A DNA stretch of 64,000 bases, taken from the NCBI GenBank assembly GCA_943914835.1, contig CALUDO010000007.1, forward strand, positions 24,499-88,498. Direction: 5' to 3'. Shown piece after piece: positions 7,625-16,599 of this stretch. The position numbers were made by a program, and so were the translations under genes. Numbering within the stretch: position 1 is the stretch's first letter; the number at the start of each line of letters is the position of its first letter. Source of the DNA: an uncultured Eremococcus sp. Lineage in GTDB: Bacteria > Bacillota > Bacilli > Lactobacillales > Aerococcaceae. Under the pieces are notes generated by a model, which was given only the letters and a program-made list of their open reading frames with translations, made no database searches and had not been told where the DNA came from.

Positions 7625-8713
7625 CTAATCTTCGTACTGTTCTAAACGCGCATCAAAATCAGCTTCGCTCTCATTAAACCGCATCACATGAATATCCGAA
7701 GGGGCAAAGTTCAACCCTACCACACTTCCTGGTTGAACCTTTTGAGTGGTATGAACCATCCACTCATTGCCTTGGGTATCATAGGCAATAATTTCATTAA
7801 AGACTCCTCTAAATAAGGAAGTATCCACAGTGACATTAAGTTTACCCCGGTCTTTAGGGGTTACGATAATATCTTCCGGTCGAACAACCACTTCTACAGC
7901 TTCTTGCCGAGGAATTCCCCCATCTTCACATTCAAACTCACGTCCATTAAATTTCACCAGATAATCATCAACCATTTCAGCATTAATAATATTCGCTTCC
8001 CCAATAAAATCTGCTACAAAATGGTTAATGGGTTCATCATAAATATCAGTAGGTGTTCCTGATTGAACAATTTCGCCCTCATTCATGACAAATATCCAGT
8101 CAGACATGGCTAAGGCTTCTTCTTGGTCATGGGTAACAAAGACAAAAGTGATGCCTAACCGCTGTTGCAAATCCCTCAGTTCATATTGCATATCCGTCCG
8201 CAGCTTCAAATCCAGGGCAGATAAGGGTTCATCCAACAAAAGAACATCTGGTTCATTCACCAAAGCTCGAGCAATAGCCACCCGTTGACGCTGTCCACCT
8301 GATAATTCATCAATTTGTCGATCCTTGTACTTATCCAACTGAACTAAGTTCAAGGCTTCAATCACCTTATCTGCAATCATTTCCTTGGCCACTCCTTTGA
8401 CTGAGAGACCAAAAGCGACATTGTCAAAGACATTCATATGCGGAAATAAGGCATAATCTTGGAAAACTGTATTCACTCGACGTTGATTGGCAGGAAGGTC
8501 GTTGACAAGACGGTCCCCTAGGTAAACCTCTCCCTGACTAACCTGGGTGAATCCTGCGATAATTCGCAAGAGGGTTGTTTTACCGCATCCAGAAGGGCCC
8601 AACAAGGTATAGAATTTACCCGCTTCTAATTCCATATCAATCGATTTTAGAATATGGTTATCATCAAAAGACTTGCCTACTCCTTGTAATCGCACACTGT
8701 ATTCTTGACTCAT
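7625..8713 (-). CDS. potA: spermidine/putrescine ABC transporter ATPase
   Basis: A 362-residue ATPase that powers polyamine uptake. Walker A is GPSGCGKTT (residues 39-47), the signature is LSGGQRQRVAIARAL, Walker B is VLLLDEPLSALD and the switch is VTHDQEEAL. The C-terminal 110 residues form a TOBE-type regulatory domain (VVVRPEDI near residue 270). It is the first gene of the potABCD transcript, with an extended -10 promoter about 52 bases upstream. Confidence 0.95.
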   Translation of the reverse strand: MSQEYSVRLQGVGKSFDDNHILKSIDMELEAGKFYTLLGPSGCGKTTLLRIIAGFTQVSQGEVYLGDRLVNDLPANQRRVNTVFQDYALFPHMNVFDNVAFGLSVKGVAKEMIADKVIEALNLVQLDKYKDRQIDELSGGQRQRVAIARALVNEPDVLLLDEPLSALDLKLRTDMQYELRDLQQRLGITFVFVTHDQEEALAMSDWIFVMNEGEIVQSGTPTDIYDEPINHFVADFIGEANIINAEMVDDYLVKFNGREFECEDGGIPRQEAVEVVVRPEDIIVTPKDRGKLNVTVDTSLFRGVFNEIIAYDTQGNEWMVHTTQKVQPGSVVGLNFAPSDIHVMRFNESEADFDARLEQYED

Positions 8714-8764
8714 GACGGTTACCCCCTTGTAATTTCTTGGTTACTAACTATTTTACTCGCGAGA

Positions 8765-8773
8765 ATTATAGCA
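8765..8773 (-). promoter_or_regulatory. extended -10 promoter of potABCD
   Basis: The reverse strand reads TGCTATAAT, placed after the murB terminator and before potA. No clear -35 box is seen. Potentially potABCD is transcribed apart from murB. Confidence 0.6.
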
Positions 8774-8812
8774 TAGCCTCCTGACAAATACATCTAAATC
8801 TCAAAGAACAAA

Positions 8813-8848
8813 TTAAAAAACAAAAGCCTTTCTCCATTGAGAAAGGCT
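8813..8848 (-). terminator. intrinsic terminator after murB
   Basis: A perfect 10-base stem (AGCCTTTCTC at 8825-8834 with its complement at 8839-8848) and a 4-base loop are followed on the reverse strand by a T-rich run. It separates murB from potA. Confidence 0.85.
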
Positions 8849-8877
8849 AAAATTATTTAATATTTTTATTTAATTCA

Positions 8878-9798
8878 TCAGCTGTTTTTATTCTTTTCAG
8901 GGGGGTAGCCAATAATTCTAACTTCTCTTTCAAGACGAACTTGGTTTAAATCCCAAATCGTTTCTTGAATAAAATGAATCATATCCTCGTAATCCGTAGC
9001 TGTTGCCCCAGCTATATTCACTATAAAACCAGCATGTTTCTTAGATATTTCAGCGCCACCAATACGTTTTCCTTGGAGACCGGCATCTTGAATTAACTTA
9101 CCAGTATAATGACCTGGTGGCCGTTTAAATACACTGCCACATGAAGGATATTCTAGGGGCTGTTTAGATTCTCTTAAGAAGGTCAAGTGATCCATAGTGT
9201 CTTTAATCTGCTTAGAATCTCCAGGGGTTAATTCTAATTCCACCGACAAGATAATATCATCATTTTCTTGAAAAATACTATGCCGGTATGAAAAATCGCA
9301 CATATCTGTGGTATATTCATGCATCTGATTTTTCCGGTCAACAGTGACTACCCGTAAGGGCAGGTCAACCATTTCTCCCCCATAGGCTCCTGCATTCATA
9401 AACACAGCTCCACCGGTGGATCCTGGAATACCACAAGCAAACTCTAAACCAGTCAAGGAGGCCTCTAGAGCTGCCCGACTAACATCAATAATCTTAGCCC
9501 CACTCATAGCAGTGATTCGGTTGTCTTCAATCGCTATGGCATTCATTTGGGTTAGAATCATTACAATGCCGCGAATCCCTCCATCACGAACAATTAAATT
9601 GGATAGGTTCCCTAGAATCGTAAGTGGAACCTCTTCCTGGGTGGCCCAGTCAAGAATCTGACGAACTTGGTCAATATTCTCAGGGAAGACCAAGGCATCG
9701 GCTGGTCCGCCCGTTTTAGTGTAAGAATAATGGGCCAGGGCCTCATCAAGTAAAATATTTATTTCTGGAAATGTCTCTTTTAAATCAAGCAGATTCAT
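8878..9798 (-). CDS. murB: UDP-N-acetylenolpyruvoylglucosamine reductase
   Basis: MurB reduces UDP-GlcNAc-enolpyruvate to UDP-MurNAc with NADPH and FAD, the second committed step of peptidoglycan synthesis. The FAD-binding parts are YTKTGGPADALVFP and LGNLSNLIVRDGGIRG. GIPGSTGGAVFMNAGAYGGE is the central signature. YPSCGSVFKRP carries the catalytic Ser, and KHAGFIVN follows. The chosen ATG (306 residues) follows AAAGGACG. An upstream ATG ten codons earlier lacks a ribosome-binding site. A TTTACA/TAGAAT promoter lies directly in front. murB next to potABCD is a common arrangement in Lactobacillales. Confidence 0.94.
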   Translation of the reverse strand: MNLLDLKETFPEINILLDEALAHYSYTKTGGPADALVFPENIDQVRQILDWATQEEVPLTILGNLSNLIVRDGGIRGIVMILTQMNAIAIEDNRITAMSGAKIIDVSRAALEASLTGLEFACGIPGSTGGAVFMNAGAYGGEMVDLPLRVVTVDRKNQMHEYTTDMCDFSYRHSIFQENDDIILSVELELTPGDSKQIKDTMDHLTFLRESKQPLEYPSCGSVFKRPPGHYTGKLIQDAGLQGKRIGGAEISKKHAGFIVNIAGATATDYEDMIHFIQETIWDLNQVRLEREVRIIGYPPEKNKNS

Positions 9799-9834
9799 GC
9801 AATTACGTCCTTTATCTGTCATATTCATGCATAA

Positions 9835-9863
9835 ATTCTAATAAATAATCTTACCCCTGTAAA
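9835..9863 (-). promoter_or_regulatory. promoter of murB
   Basis: The reverse strand has TTTACA (9858-9863) and TAGAAT (9835-9840) with a 17-base spacer, sitting in the short gap after the acetyltransferase stop. Confidence 0.65.
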
Positions 9864-9867
9864 GGTC

Positions 9868-10389
9868 TTAGAGAACTTTCTCCATAATCAGGGTATCATA
9901 ATAACAATAATCAATCTGAACACGCTTATGGAGGTGCCCGACTTCTTTAAATTCAAATTTATGGTAAAGACCAAGGGCGCGTTGATTTTCCGTCATCACT
10001 TCTAGGGTTAGAACCTTCAAATCTCTTTCCTTAGCAAAATCAATCATTTCTTCCATCAGGAGTGTCCCCATACCATAGCCCCAATACTCCTTGACAATAG
10101 CTAGGCCTAGCTCAGCAACATGACTCTGCCGGCTGTGGCTCTTTGAAATGAGGTTGGCCAAACCGACCAATTGCCCGTCCACTTCAATGACCAAAAATAA
10201 ATCTTGACGGCTAGACATGTACTGTCCAATTAATTCTCTTTCACGTTCAACCGTAATGGCTGGATCGAACATGATGAAGTCACTTTCCCTTGAAATATGA
10301 CGTAAAAGACCAATGACAGCTTTAGCATCTGACAAGTTTGGTTCTCTTACAATTGTCTCTAAAGATTCATATTCTAACTTATCAGTCAT
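9868..10389 (-). CDS. GNAT-family N-acetyltransferase
   Basis: A 173-residue acetyl-CoA-dependent transferase. The acetyl-CoA loop is YWGYGMGTLLM (Q/RxxGxG type), preceded by the strand VAELGLAIVKE and followed by LTLEVMTENQRALGLYHKFEF, the standard end of the fold. The best start is the ATG at 10389, which overlaps the tsaE stop by one base (TAATG) behind a GGGGAG site. An upstream in-frame extension to 10422 has no signal. Position after tsaE suggests RimI, but the sequence looks more like a general GNAT of unknown substrate, so the acceptor is left open. Confidence 0.82.
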   Translation of the reverse strand: MTDKLEYESLETIVREPNLSDAKAVIGLLRHISRESDFIMFDPAITVERERELIGQYMSSRQDLFLVIEVDGQLVGLANLISKSHSRQSHVAELGLAIVKEYWGYGMGTLLMEEMIDFAKERDLKVLTLEVMTENQRALGLYHKFEFKEVGHLHKRVQIDYCYYDTLIMEKVL

Positions 10390-10871
10390 TATAGTCTCCC
10401 CTTCTGCCATTGATTTAACCAAGTTGTCACCAGATCCTGGTAACGAGATTGGGCTTGCGGTAAAGTCACACGAATTAATCGTTCTGGGTCGGATTGCCGA
10501 GTAAACTCAATTAAAAGATAATCCTTAGGCAAGAAGTCCTCCATAAATTGCGCCCATTCAACCAAGACTAAAGACTGATCTGTCAAGTAATACTCCCAAT
10601 CTATTTCCTCACTACCCCCCATTTCCAAACGATAGGCATCGATATGGACTAGAGGGCCTTTGTTACTAATATAAGTTTTAACGATGTTAAAGGTGGGACT
10701 CTTTATGGCTCGAGTGACTCCTAAAGCTCGACCGAAGCCCTGTGTGAAGGCTGTTTTGCCAGTTCCAAGGGACCCTTCTAAGCGAATCAGTATACCTGGC
10801 TCTGCTAGGTCTGCTAAAGAGGCAGCTAAGGACTGGGTTTCTTCAAGCGAGTGCGTCATCAATTCAACCAT
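10389..10871 (-). CDS. tsaE: tRNA threonylcarbamoyladenosine biosynthesis ATPase TsaE
   Basis: A 160-residue P-loop protein that works with TsaB, TsaC and TsaD to make t6A at position 37 of ANN-decoding tRNAs. Walker A is GSLGTGKT (residues 33-40). IKSPTFNIVKTY is the family SPTF motif, followed by HIDAYRL and VLVEWAQF, matching the TsaE Walker B and Trp motifs. The ATG follows AGGAGA. It heads a tsaE-GNAT pair. tsaB and tsaD are not in the window. Confidence 0.92.
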   Translation of the reverse strand: MVELMTHSLEETQSLAASLADLAEPGILIRLEGSLGTGKTAFTQGFGRALGVTRAIKSPTFNIVKTYISNKGPLVHIDAYRLEMGGSEEIDWEYYLTDQSLVLVEWAQFMEDFLPKDYLLIEFTRQSDPERLIRVTLPQAQSRYQDLVTTWLNQWQKGRL

Positions 10872-10910
10872 TATAATCTCCTTAATTATGTCACATTTTC
10901 AACTACTTTA

Positions 10911-10916
10911 ATTATA
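10911..10916 (-). promoter_or_regulatory. -10 box for tsaE
   Basis: A perfect TATAAT on the reverse strand 40 bases ahead of tsaE. The -35 is poor. The same divergent gap (10872-11013) also holds TTGACT on the plus strand near 10947, which may serve the lipoprotein gene. Confidence 0.4.
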
Positions 10917-11013
10917 GCGAAAATCTATTTACAATACGATTTATTTGACTTTAACCCAATTTATTGATAATTTTATATGTGAGAAATGTAAAATCTAAGA
11001 GGAGGCTCTTACA

Positions 11014-11673
11014 ATGAAAAAATTTATTAAATTAGCTGCTGTATCGTCTCTAGCCTTGCTACTTGTAGCATGTAGCAATGAAGAGGATAAAGAACCAGAA
11101 ACGACTGCACCAGAATCTGCTAGTCAAGTCGAAGAATCTTCTTCTGAGAGTGACCAATCTCAAGCGAGTGATAATTCTCAAGAATCAACTGATGAAAATT
11201 CTTCTTCAGATGAATCTGGAGACTTATCTGATGACAGCCAAGACACCGCTGATGAAAGTGGCGACCAAGCAGTAACAGACGCTGTTAAATTCACTTTCTA
11301 TACAAATGGTGAAGAAACACCCTTCCAAGAATTTGAAGTGGAAGATGGCGCTGGTCTAAGTGTACTTGAAGCCATGGAGCAAATCGATGGTCTTGACTTC
11401 AATTTTGATGAAGCTGAAGGTGTCATTGATACCATTGGTGACTACACTAATAACTATGAACTTGGTGAAACATGGGCTTACCTATATAATGGACAATATG
11501 CTGAACTTGGCGTAGTGTCTCAAACCCTTGAAGCTGGTGATGAAATCGCGTGGTACTTCGGTTCACCTGATGATATTCCTATGAACCTTATTCCTGCTGA
11601 AGATGGTCAAGCTAATAATACAGAAGATACTATGACCACATCCGAAGAAACCGAAGAATCTTCAGTTGAATAA
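11014..11673 (+). CDS. DUF4430-domain lipoprotein
   Basis: A 219-residue exported protein. The signal peptide ends in the lipobox LLVAC, giving lipidated Cys20. Residues 25-90 are a Ser/Glu/Asp-rich flexible stalk. Residues 91-190 are a DUF4430 domain (FTFYTNGEETPFQEFEVEDG to ETWAYLYNGQ and GDEIAWYFGSPDD). This fold is shared with the C-terminal domain of transcobalamin-type vitamin B12 binders and is found on many Gram-positive surfaces. The tail is again acidic. The start follows an AGAGGAGG site. It is a single-gene unit ending in a strong terminator. The ligand, if any, is unknown. Confidence 0.85.
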   Translation: MKKFIKLAAVSSLALLLVACSNEEDKEPETTAPESASQVEESSSESDQSQASDNSQESTDENSSSDESGDLSDDSQDTADESGDQAVTDAVKFTFYTNGEETPFQEFEVEDGAGLSVLEAMEQIDGLDFNFDEAEGVIDTIGDYTNNYELGETWAYLYNGQYAELGVVSQTLEAGDEIAWYFGSPDDIPMNLIPAEDGQANNTEDTMTTSEETEESSVE

Positions 11674-11708
11674 TCTGACTGCCTAAATTAATTAGCAAAA
11701 TATAAAAT

Positions 11709-11739
11709 AGCAGCCTGCTTGAAGCAGGCTGCTATTTTT
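11709..11739 (+). terminator. intrinsic terminator of the lipoprotein gene
   Basis: A perfect 11-base stem (AGCAGCCTGCT with its complement, closing at 11733) is followed by ATTTTTG. Confidence 0.9.
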
Positions 11740-11752
11740 GTATATTATAAAG

Positions 11753-11786
11753 AGAAGCTAGCCTCCTAAGGCTAGCTTCTTTTTTT
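11753..11786. terminator. second intrinsic terminator, shared with convergent pta
   Basis: A perfect 11-base stem (AGAAGCTAGCC at 11753-11763, complement at 11770-11780) is followed by T7 on the plus strand. In the pta direction the tail is less T-rich (CTTTATAATA), so it may stop both transcripts. Confidence 0.8.
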
Positions 11787-11789
11787 ATC

Positions 11790-12779
11790 TTATCTTAATT
11801 GAGCTTGACGGCCAGTGATAATTGACACTTTATACACGTCTTCTTCAACACATCCACGTGATAAGTCAGATACAGGTTTATTCAATCCTTGAAGGACTGG
11901 ACCAATCGCTTGGTAACCACCTAGACGTTGAGCAATCTTATAGCCAATGTTTCCAGATTGAATTTCAGGGAAAACAAAGACAGTCGCATGTCCAGCAATG
12001 TCAGATTCTGGTGCTTTCTTGTCTGCGACAGCTTCGACATAGGCCGCATCAAATTGGAATTCACCGTCTAATGGTAAGTCTGGATTGATATCTTTAGCAA
12101 TTTGGGTGGCTTCCACAACCTTGTCAACTTCTGGTGAAGATGCTGAACCTTTGGTTGAGAAACTCAACATAGCCACTTTAGGATCAATTTCAAACATTTC
12201 AGCTGTTTTAGCAGATTCTACTGCAATTTCAGCCAACTGTTGGGCATTGGGGTTAATATTAATCGCACAATCAGCAAAGATAAGTTTTTGACCATCATTT
12301 TCTCTAGGAATCATCAAGAAGGCTCCAGAAGTTAGAGAAACGCCTGGACGTGTTTTGATAATTTGTAAGGCTGGGCGAACAGTGGATGAAGTAGAATAAA
12401 CTGCCCCACAGACCAATCCATCAGCCTTATCCATATAAACTAACATGGTACCGAAGTAAGCAGGGTCTACTAACAACTTGCGCGCTTTTTCTTCATCAGC
12501 TTTCCCTTTACGACGTTCGACGAAAGCGTCAACCATTTGGTCAAATTCAGAATAGTTGTTTGGGTCAATGATTTCAATATTGTCGATAATCCATGACCGT
12601 TTACGAGCCACCGCTTTAATTTCTTCAGGGTCTCCAATTAAGACTGGATCAATTAAGTCATCTGATTTCAAGCGAACGGCTGCCCCTAGGACCCGTTCAT
12701 CGGTTGCTTCAGGATAGGCAATACGTACTTTTTGCCCCTTTAAGTGCTTGGCTAGAGTTTTTACAACATCTGCTTGCAT
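11790..12779 (-). CDS. pta: phosphate acetyltransferase
   Basis: A 329-residue enzyme that interconverts acetyl-CoA and acetyl phosphate, the first step of the Pta-AckA ATP-yielding route. Family motifs include RIAYPEATDERVLGAA, GLVCGAVYSTSSTVRPALQIIKT, FADCAINI, MLSFSTKGSASSPEV and the C-terminal GPVLQGLNKPVSDLSRGC. The ATG at 12779 sits 8 bases after GGAGG. Five extra upstream codons overlap that site and are rejected. ackA is not adjacent. Own promoter and terminator make it monocistronic. Confidence 0.95.
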   Translation of the reverse strand: MQADVVKTLAKHLKGQKVRIAYPEATDERVLGAAVRLKSDDLIDPVLIGDPEEIKAVARKRSWIIDNIEIIDPNNYSEFDQMVDAFVERRKGKADEEKARKLLVDPAYFGTMLVYMDKADGLVCGAVYSTSSTVRPALQIIKTRPGVSLTSGAFLMIPRENDGQKLIFADCAININPNAQQLAEIAVESAKTAEMFEIDPKVAMLSFSTKGSASSPEVDKVVEATQIAKDINPDLPLDGEFQFDAAYVEAVADKKAPESDIAGHATVFVFPEIQSGNIGYKIAQRLGGYQAIGPVLQGLNKPVSDLSRGCVEEDVYKVSIITGRQAQLR

Positions 12780-12833
12780 ACAATCTTCCTCCATTGTTTA
12801 GTTTAAGATAGGTCTTTATGGACCTACACATCT

Positions 12834-12861
12834 ATTATACCTTTTATAGGTCATTTGTGAA
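12834..12861 (-). promoter_or_regulatory. promoter of pta
   Basis: The reverse strand has TTCACA (12856-12861) and TATAAT (12834-12839) with a 16-base spacer. Between it and the start codon is a small inverted repeat, AGGTC-N6-GACCT (12810-12825), in the 5' leader. Confidence 0.7.
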
Positions 12862-12896
12862 ATGCTTGGGTAATTTTTATGAAATTGATACGGAAA

Positions 12897-13997
12897 CTAT
12901 TCTTCTGTCTGAATCTCTATCGTTTCAGATGGGATGGCTTCTTGCTCAATTTTGGATAAGTTCTTACCATGCTCTTGTTCCCGTTGCCGCTTTTTCTCTG
13001 CACGATAGGCCATTCTCTGCTTCTTCCGACTTGAGGTTGACCACTTAGAATAATCTTCCTCTTTCATAGCCTGTACTTGTCCTAGGAGGTAACCATTTCC
13101 AACTTGAGAGAAGAAATCATGGTTAGATGTTCCTGTTGAAATACCATTCATAACAATAGGATTAACGTCTTCAGCTGTATCCGCAAATAAGGGATCGAAG
13201 CCTAGATTCTGCAAAGCTTTATTGGCATTATAACGGACAAAGGTATTTACATCTTGTGTCCAACCCAATTCATCATAAATATAAGACGTGTATTCTTCTT
13301 CATTGCTATATAATTCAAAAACCAGATTATAGACCCAATTCTTCAAGTCTTCCTGTTCTGAGGCTGATAAGTCTTTATAGGCTACTTGGAATTTATAGCC
13401 AATGTAAGTTCCATGAACTGACTCATCCCGTAGAATTAACTTAATAATTTCAGCTACATTTGGCAATTTATTATTCCCTAGATACCAAAGAGGGGCATAG
13501 AAACCAGAATAGAAAAGGAAGGATTCTAAGAGGACGGATGCCGCTTTTTTCTGGAGGGGAGTCCCGGTTTGGTAGATGTGGTTAATCTTGTCCGATTTGA
13601 ACTGAATCAAAGGATGGGTATTCGTCCAGTCAAAGATTTCATCAATCTCTGCATTGGTATTCAAGGTAATGAAGATGGTTGAATACGACTTAGCATGGAC
13701 AGATTCCATAAAATGAATATTGGATAAGACTGACCGCTCATGGTCAGTTCGAGCATCTGGCAGGAGAACTACTGCTCCTTCTTGAGATTGGAGGGTATCA
13801 AGGAGGGTTAAGCCTCCAAATACTTTACCAATCATATCTTGCTCTGCTTTAGACAAGCGTCGCCAGTCATCCAGGTCATTAGAAACAGGAATACGTGTGT
13901 CTAACCAGAACTGTTCTGTCAACTTCTCCCAGGTTAATTTATCAATCACATCTTCAATATCATTCCAGTTAATAGCTATATAATTTGGTTCTACCAT
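12897..13997 (-). CDS. nrdF: class Ib ribonucleotide reductase, beta subunit, with extended tail
   Basis: NrdF carries the dimetal-tyrosyl radical that starts ribonucleotide reduction in NrdE. All ligand positions are present and even match Salmonella numbering: Asp67, Glu98, His101, Glu158, Glu192, His195 and radical Tyr105. The protein is 366 residues, about 45 longer than usual. The normal end, near EEDYSKW (residues 313-319), is followed by a highly charged tail rich in Lys, Arg, Gln and Glu. The family's C-terminal end is what docks into NrdE, so an addition there is unusual. It is last in nrdI-nrdE-nrdF, 44 bases after nrdE. Confidence 0.95.
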   Translation of the reverse strand: MVEPNYIAINWNDIEDVIDKLTWEKLTEQFWLDTRIPVSNDLDDWRRLSKAEQDMIGKVFGGLTLLDTLQSQEGAVVLLPDARTDHERSVLSNIHFMESVHAKSYSTIFITLNTNAEIDEIFDWTNTHPLIQFKSDKINHIYQTGTPLQKKAASVLLESFLFYSGFYAPLWYLGNNKLPNVAEIIKLILRDESVHGTYIGYKFQVAYKDLSASEQEDLKNWVYNLVFELYSNEEEYTSYIYDELGWTQDVNTFVRYNANKALQNLGFDPLFADTAEDVNPIVMNGISTGTSNHDFFSQVGNGYLLGQVQAMKEEDYSKWSTSSRKKQRMAYRAEKKRQREQEHGKNLSKIEQEAIPSETIEIQTEE

Positions 13998-14041
13998 AAG
14001 TCTTTCCTTTCTTTATTAAGGGAGGGTGTCTATCCCTTAAG

Positions 14042-16219
14042 TTAAATTGAACAACTTTCACAGTAGTTACTTCCGATTTCATCCCCGTCGTCAGTAAAGG
14101 TTCGCACATAGTATATCGATTTAATCCCTTGGTTCCATGCATAGTTTCGTAGGATATTTAGGTCACGTGTGGTTAATTTCTGATTTCCATCGGTCTTCCA
14201 TGGGTATAATCCTTCCGGCATCTCTGACCGCATGAAGAGGGTCATCGACATCCCTTGATCAACGTGCTTTTGAGCAGCAGCATAGACATCAATGACATAG
14301 CGCATATCAATATCATAAGCTGATTGATAATATTCAATGGTATCGTTGGATAAGTATGGGGCTGGATAATAGGTCTTGCCCGTCTTCTTCTCTTGCCGTT
14401 CTTCGATTAAACGTGTAATAGGATGCAAACTAGATGATGTCTCATTCACATAAGAGATAGATCCGGTCGGTGCCACTGCTTGCCGATAGGCATGGTAGAG
14501 TCCATTGGTTTGAACCTTATCTTTCAAAGCTTGCCAATCTTCCGCCGTCGGAAGGTGAATTCCCTTCATAATGTCTCGGACCTTGTCGCTTTGAATCTCA
14601 AAAGGAGTTTGGATGTACTTATCAAAATACTCACCAGAAGCATATTGTGACTGATCAAAGTTCACAAAAGTTTCGCCACGTTCAGCAGCAATCCGATTGG
14701 ATGACACTAGAGTGTAATAGTTCATGGCATAAAAATAGGCTTCAGTTAGCTCAATGGATTCATCCGACCCATAGTGAATCTGATTAATGGCAAACAGAGT
14801 ATGCAGTCCCATACCCCCTAAACCAATAGTATGGTTACGTTCATTCCCATTGCGGACCGTTGGTACAGCATCAATCGAGGTCGAATCAGTTACAAAGGTT
14901 AGGGCCCGAACAGCGGTATCAATCGACTTTGCAAAATCAGGAGACTGGATCATATTGACAATATTGGTAGATCCAAGATTACAAGAAATATCTACCCCCA
15001 TCTTGTTATAGCTTTGATCATCATTAATGTGGGAAGGTTCTTGAATTTGAAGAATTTCAGAACATAAGTTACTCATGACAATGGTTCCATCCACAGGATT
15101 AGCCTCGTTCGCTGTATCAATATTAATAATGTAAGGATAGCCAGATTCCTGTTGGAGCTTGGAAATTTCATTCTCCAGTTCTCTGGCTTTGACCTTATAC
15201 TTACGAATCTCGGGATTATGGACCATATTCTCATATTCCTCTGTGATATTGACATAGGAGAAGGGTTTACCATAGAGACGCTCCACATCATAAGGACTAA
15301 AGAGGAACATGTCGGCATTATCAGCCACCAATTCATAGAATTTATCTGGAACCGTCAAACCTAATGACAAGGTCTTGACCCGAATTTTCTCATCCGCATT
15401 CTCCTTCTTGGTCGACAAGAAACGTACCACATCCGGATGGAAGACATTCAAATAGACGACTCCTGCTCCATTCCGTTGACCCAATTGGTTGGCATAGGAA
15501 AATGAATCCTCAAAGAGTTTCATCACCGGCACCACGCCAGAAGCGGCATTCTCTACTTTCTTAATGGGTGCCCCTTCTTCTCTCAAATTGGACAAGTTGA
15601 TTCCAACGCCCCCGCCTCGCTTGGATAATTGAAGGGCAGAATTAATCGACCGCCCAATAGCGTTCATATCATCAGATAATTCTAATAGGAAGCAAGAAAC
15701 CATTTCCCCCCGGCGCTTACGCCCCGCATTCAAGAAGGTGGGAGTGGCTGGCTGGAAACGTTGAGTGATAAGTTCATCCCGCAAGTCTGTCGCTAATTGA
15801 GGGTCTCCATTAGCAAGATAGAGGGCATTGAAGACAATCCGGTCTTCATACCGTTCGAGGTAACGTTTGCCATCATTGGTCTTCAGGGCATACTGATTAT
15901 AGAACTTATGCGCCCCCATGAAGGATTTAAATCGGAATTTATAATCATAAGTTGATTGCATCAATTGTTTAATAAAGGACCGGTCATAAAGATTTATAAA
16001 GTCTTCTTCGATATAATCATGCTCAATGAGATAGTCTAACTTCTCATCTAGAGTATAGAAGAAAACCGTATTGGGATTGACATGCTCTAAGAAATAGGCT
16101 CTAACGGCTTGCTTATCCTTTTCCAAAGGTATTTTATTATCTTGAGGGATATTTAACTCATTGTTTAACTTATAATAGGTTATTTCATTGGGTGTTTTAG
16201 ATTGTGTGGGTGTTTTCAA
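14042..16219 (-). CDS. nrdE: class Ib ribonucleotide reductase, alpha subunit
   Basis: NrdE reduces ribonucleoside diphosphates to deoxyribonucleotides with a radical from NrdF. The protein is 725 residues, normal length. The N-terminus TYYKLNNELNI is typical of NrdE. Internal signatures include FQPATPTFLNAGRKRRGEM, SKRGGGVGINLSNLRE, MSNLCSEI (redox Cys), GLGGMGLHTL and the late TGSISYVNET. The end is NYCESCSI, a CxxC pair that would be re-reduced by a NrdH or thioredoxin. The start is TTG at 16219, 13 bases after GGAG, overlapping the end of nrdI by 23 bases. No nrdH gene is in this operon. Confidence 0.95.
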   Translation of the reverse strand: MKTPTQSKTPNEITYYKLNNELNIPQDNKIPLEKDKQAVRAYFLEHVNPNTVFFYTLDEKLDYLIEHDYIEEDFINLYDRSFIKQLMQSTYDYKFRFKSFMGAHKFYNQYALKTNDGKRYLERYEDRIVFNALYLANGDPQLATDLRDELITQRFQPATPTFLNAGRKRRGEMVSCFLLELSDDMNAIGRSINSALQLSKRGGGVGINLSNLREEGAPIKKVENAASGVVPVMKLFEDSFSYANQLGQRNGAGVVYLNVFHPDVVRFLSTKKENADEKIRVKTLSLGLTVPDKFYELVADNADMFLFSPYDVERLYGKPFSYVNITEEYENMVHNPEIRKYKVKARELENEISKLQQESGYPYIINIDTANEANPVDGTIVMSNLCSEILQIQEPSHINDDQSYNKMGVDISCNLGSTNIVNMIQSPDFAKSIDTAVRALTFVTDSTSIDAVPTVRNGNERNHTIGLGGMGLHTLFAINQIHYGSDESIELTEAYFYAMNYYTLVSSNRIAAERGETFVNFDQSQYASGEYFDKYIQTPFEIQSDKVRDIMKGIHLPTAEDWQALKDKVQTNGLYHAYRQAVAPTGSISYVNETSSSLHPITRLIEERQEKKTGKTYYPAPYLSNDTIEYYQSAYDIDMRYVIDVYAAAQKHVDQGMSMTLFMRSEMPEGLYPWKTDGNQKLTTRDLNILRNYAWNQGIKSIYYVRTFTDDGDEIGSNYCESCSI

Positions 16220-16577
16220 GGCTATTCACTATCTCCTTCACTTTAGTTACATCATTCTCTGATCCCATAAATTCAAACTCATGTAATAAGGGGATATCAT
16301 AGTCTAGGGCAAGGTCCTTGGCAGTAAAGCAGAACAAGTCATTAAAATTACGATTGCCACCTCCGATGACCCCCTGACAATAGTCTAAATTATGACCCGT
16401 TTCGATGAAATCGTTCATAATATCAGTCACTTCAATTTCATAACTCGGTACTACCATTATAAAATCTTGATCCACCTCCGTAAAACAATTACTCTCTGTA
16501 ATTTCTAGGTTGGGATAATCAAACTTACTTACAAAACGACGAGTATTGCCTACAATGGACATATAAACTAATAACAC
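16197..16577 (-). CDS. nrdI: NrdI flavodoxin-like activator
   Basis: A 126-residue flavodoxin-like protein that supplies oxidant to assemble the manganese-tyrosyl radical cofactor of NrdF. The FMN phosphate loop SIVGNTRRF is at residues 7-15, VVPSYEIE follows, and GVIGGGNRNFNDLFC is the isoalloxazine-side loop. The start is GTG, 7 bases after GGGG. It is the first gene of the operon, with regulatory sites in the 220-base gap upstream. Confidence 0.93.
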   Translation of the reverse strand: MLLVYMSIVGNTRRFVSKFDYPNLEITESNCFTEVDQDFIMVVPSYEIEVTDIMNDFIETGHNLDYCQGVIGGGNRNFNDLFCFTAKDLALDYDIPLLHEFEFMGSENDVTKVKEIVNSLENTHTI

Positions 16578-16599
16578 ATACTCACCCCATCTCTTAATT

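Noticed and set aside
15073..15336. 87-codon frame inside nrdE on the same strand
   Set aside because: A frame-shifted shadow of NrdE, whose own sequence is intact and conserved across this stretch.
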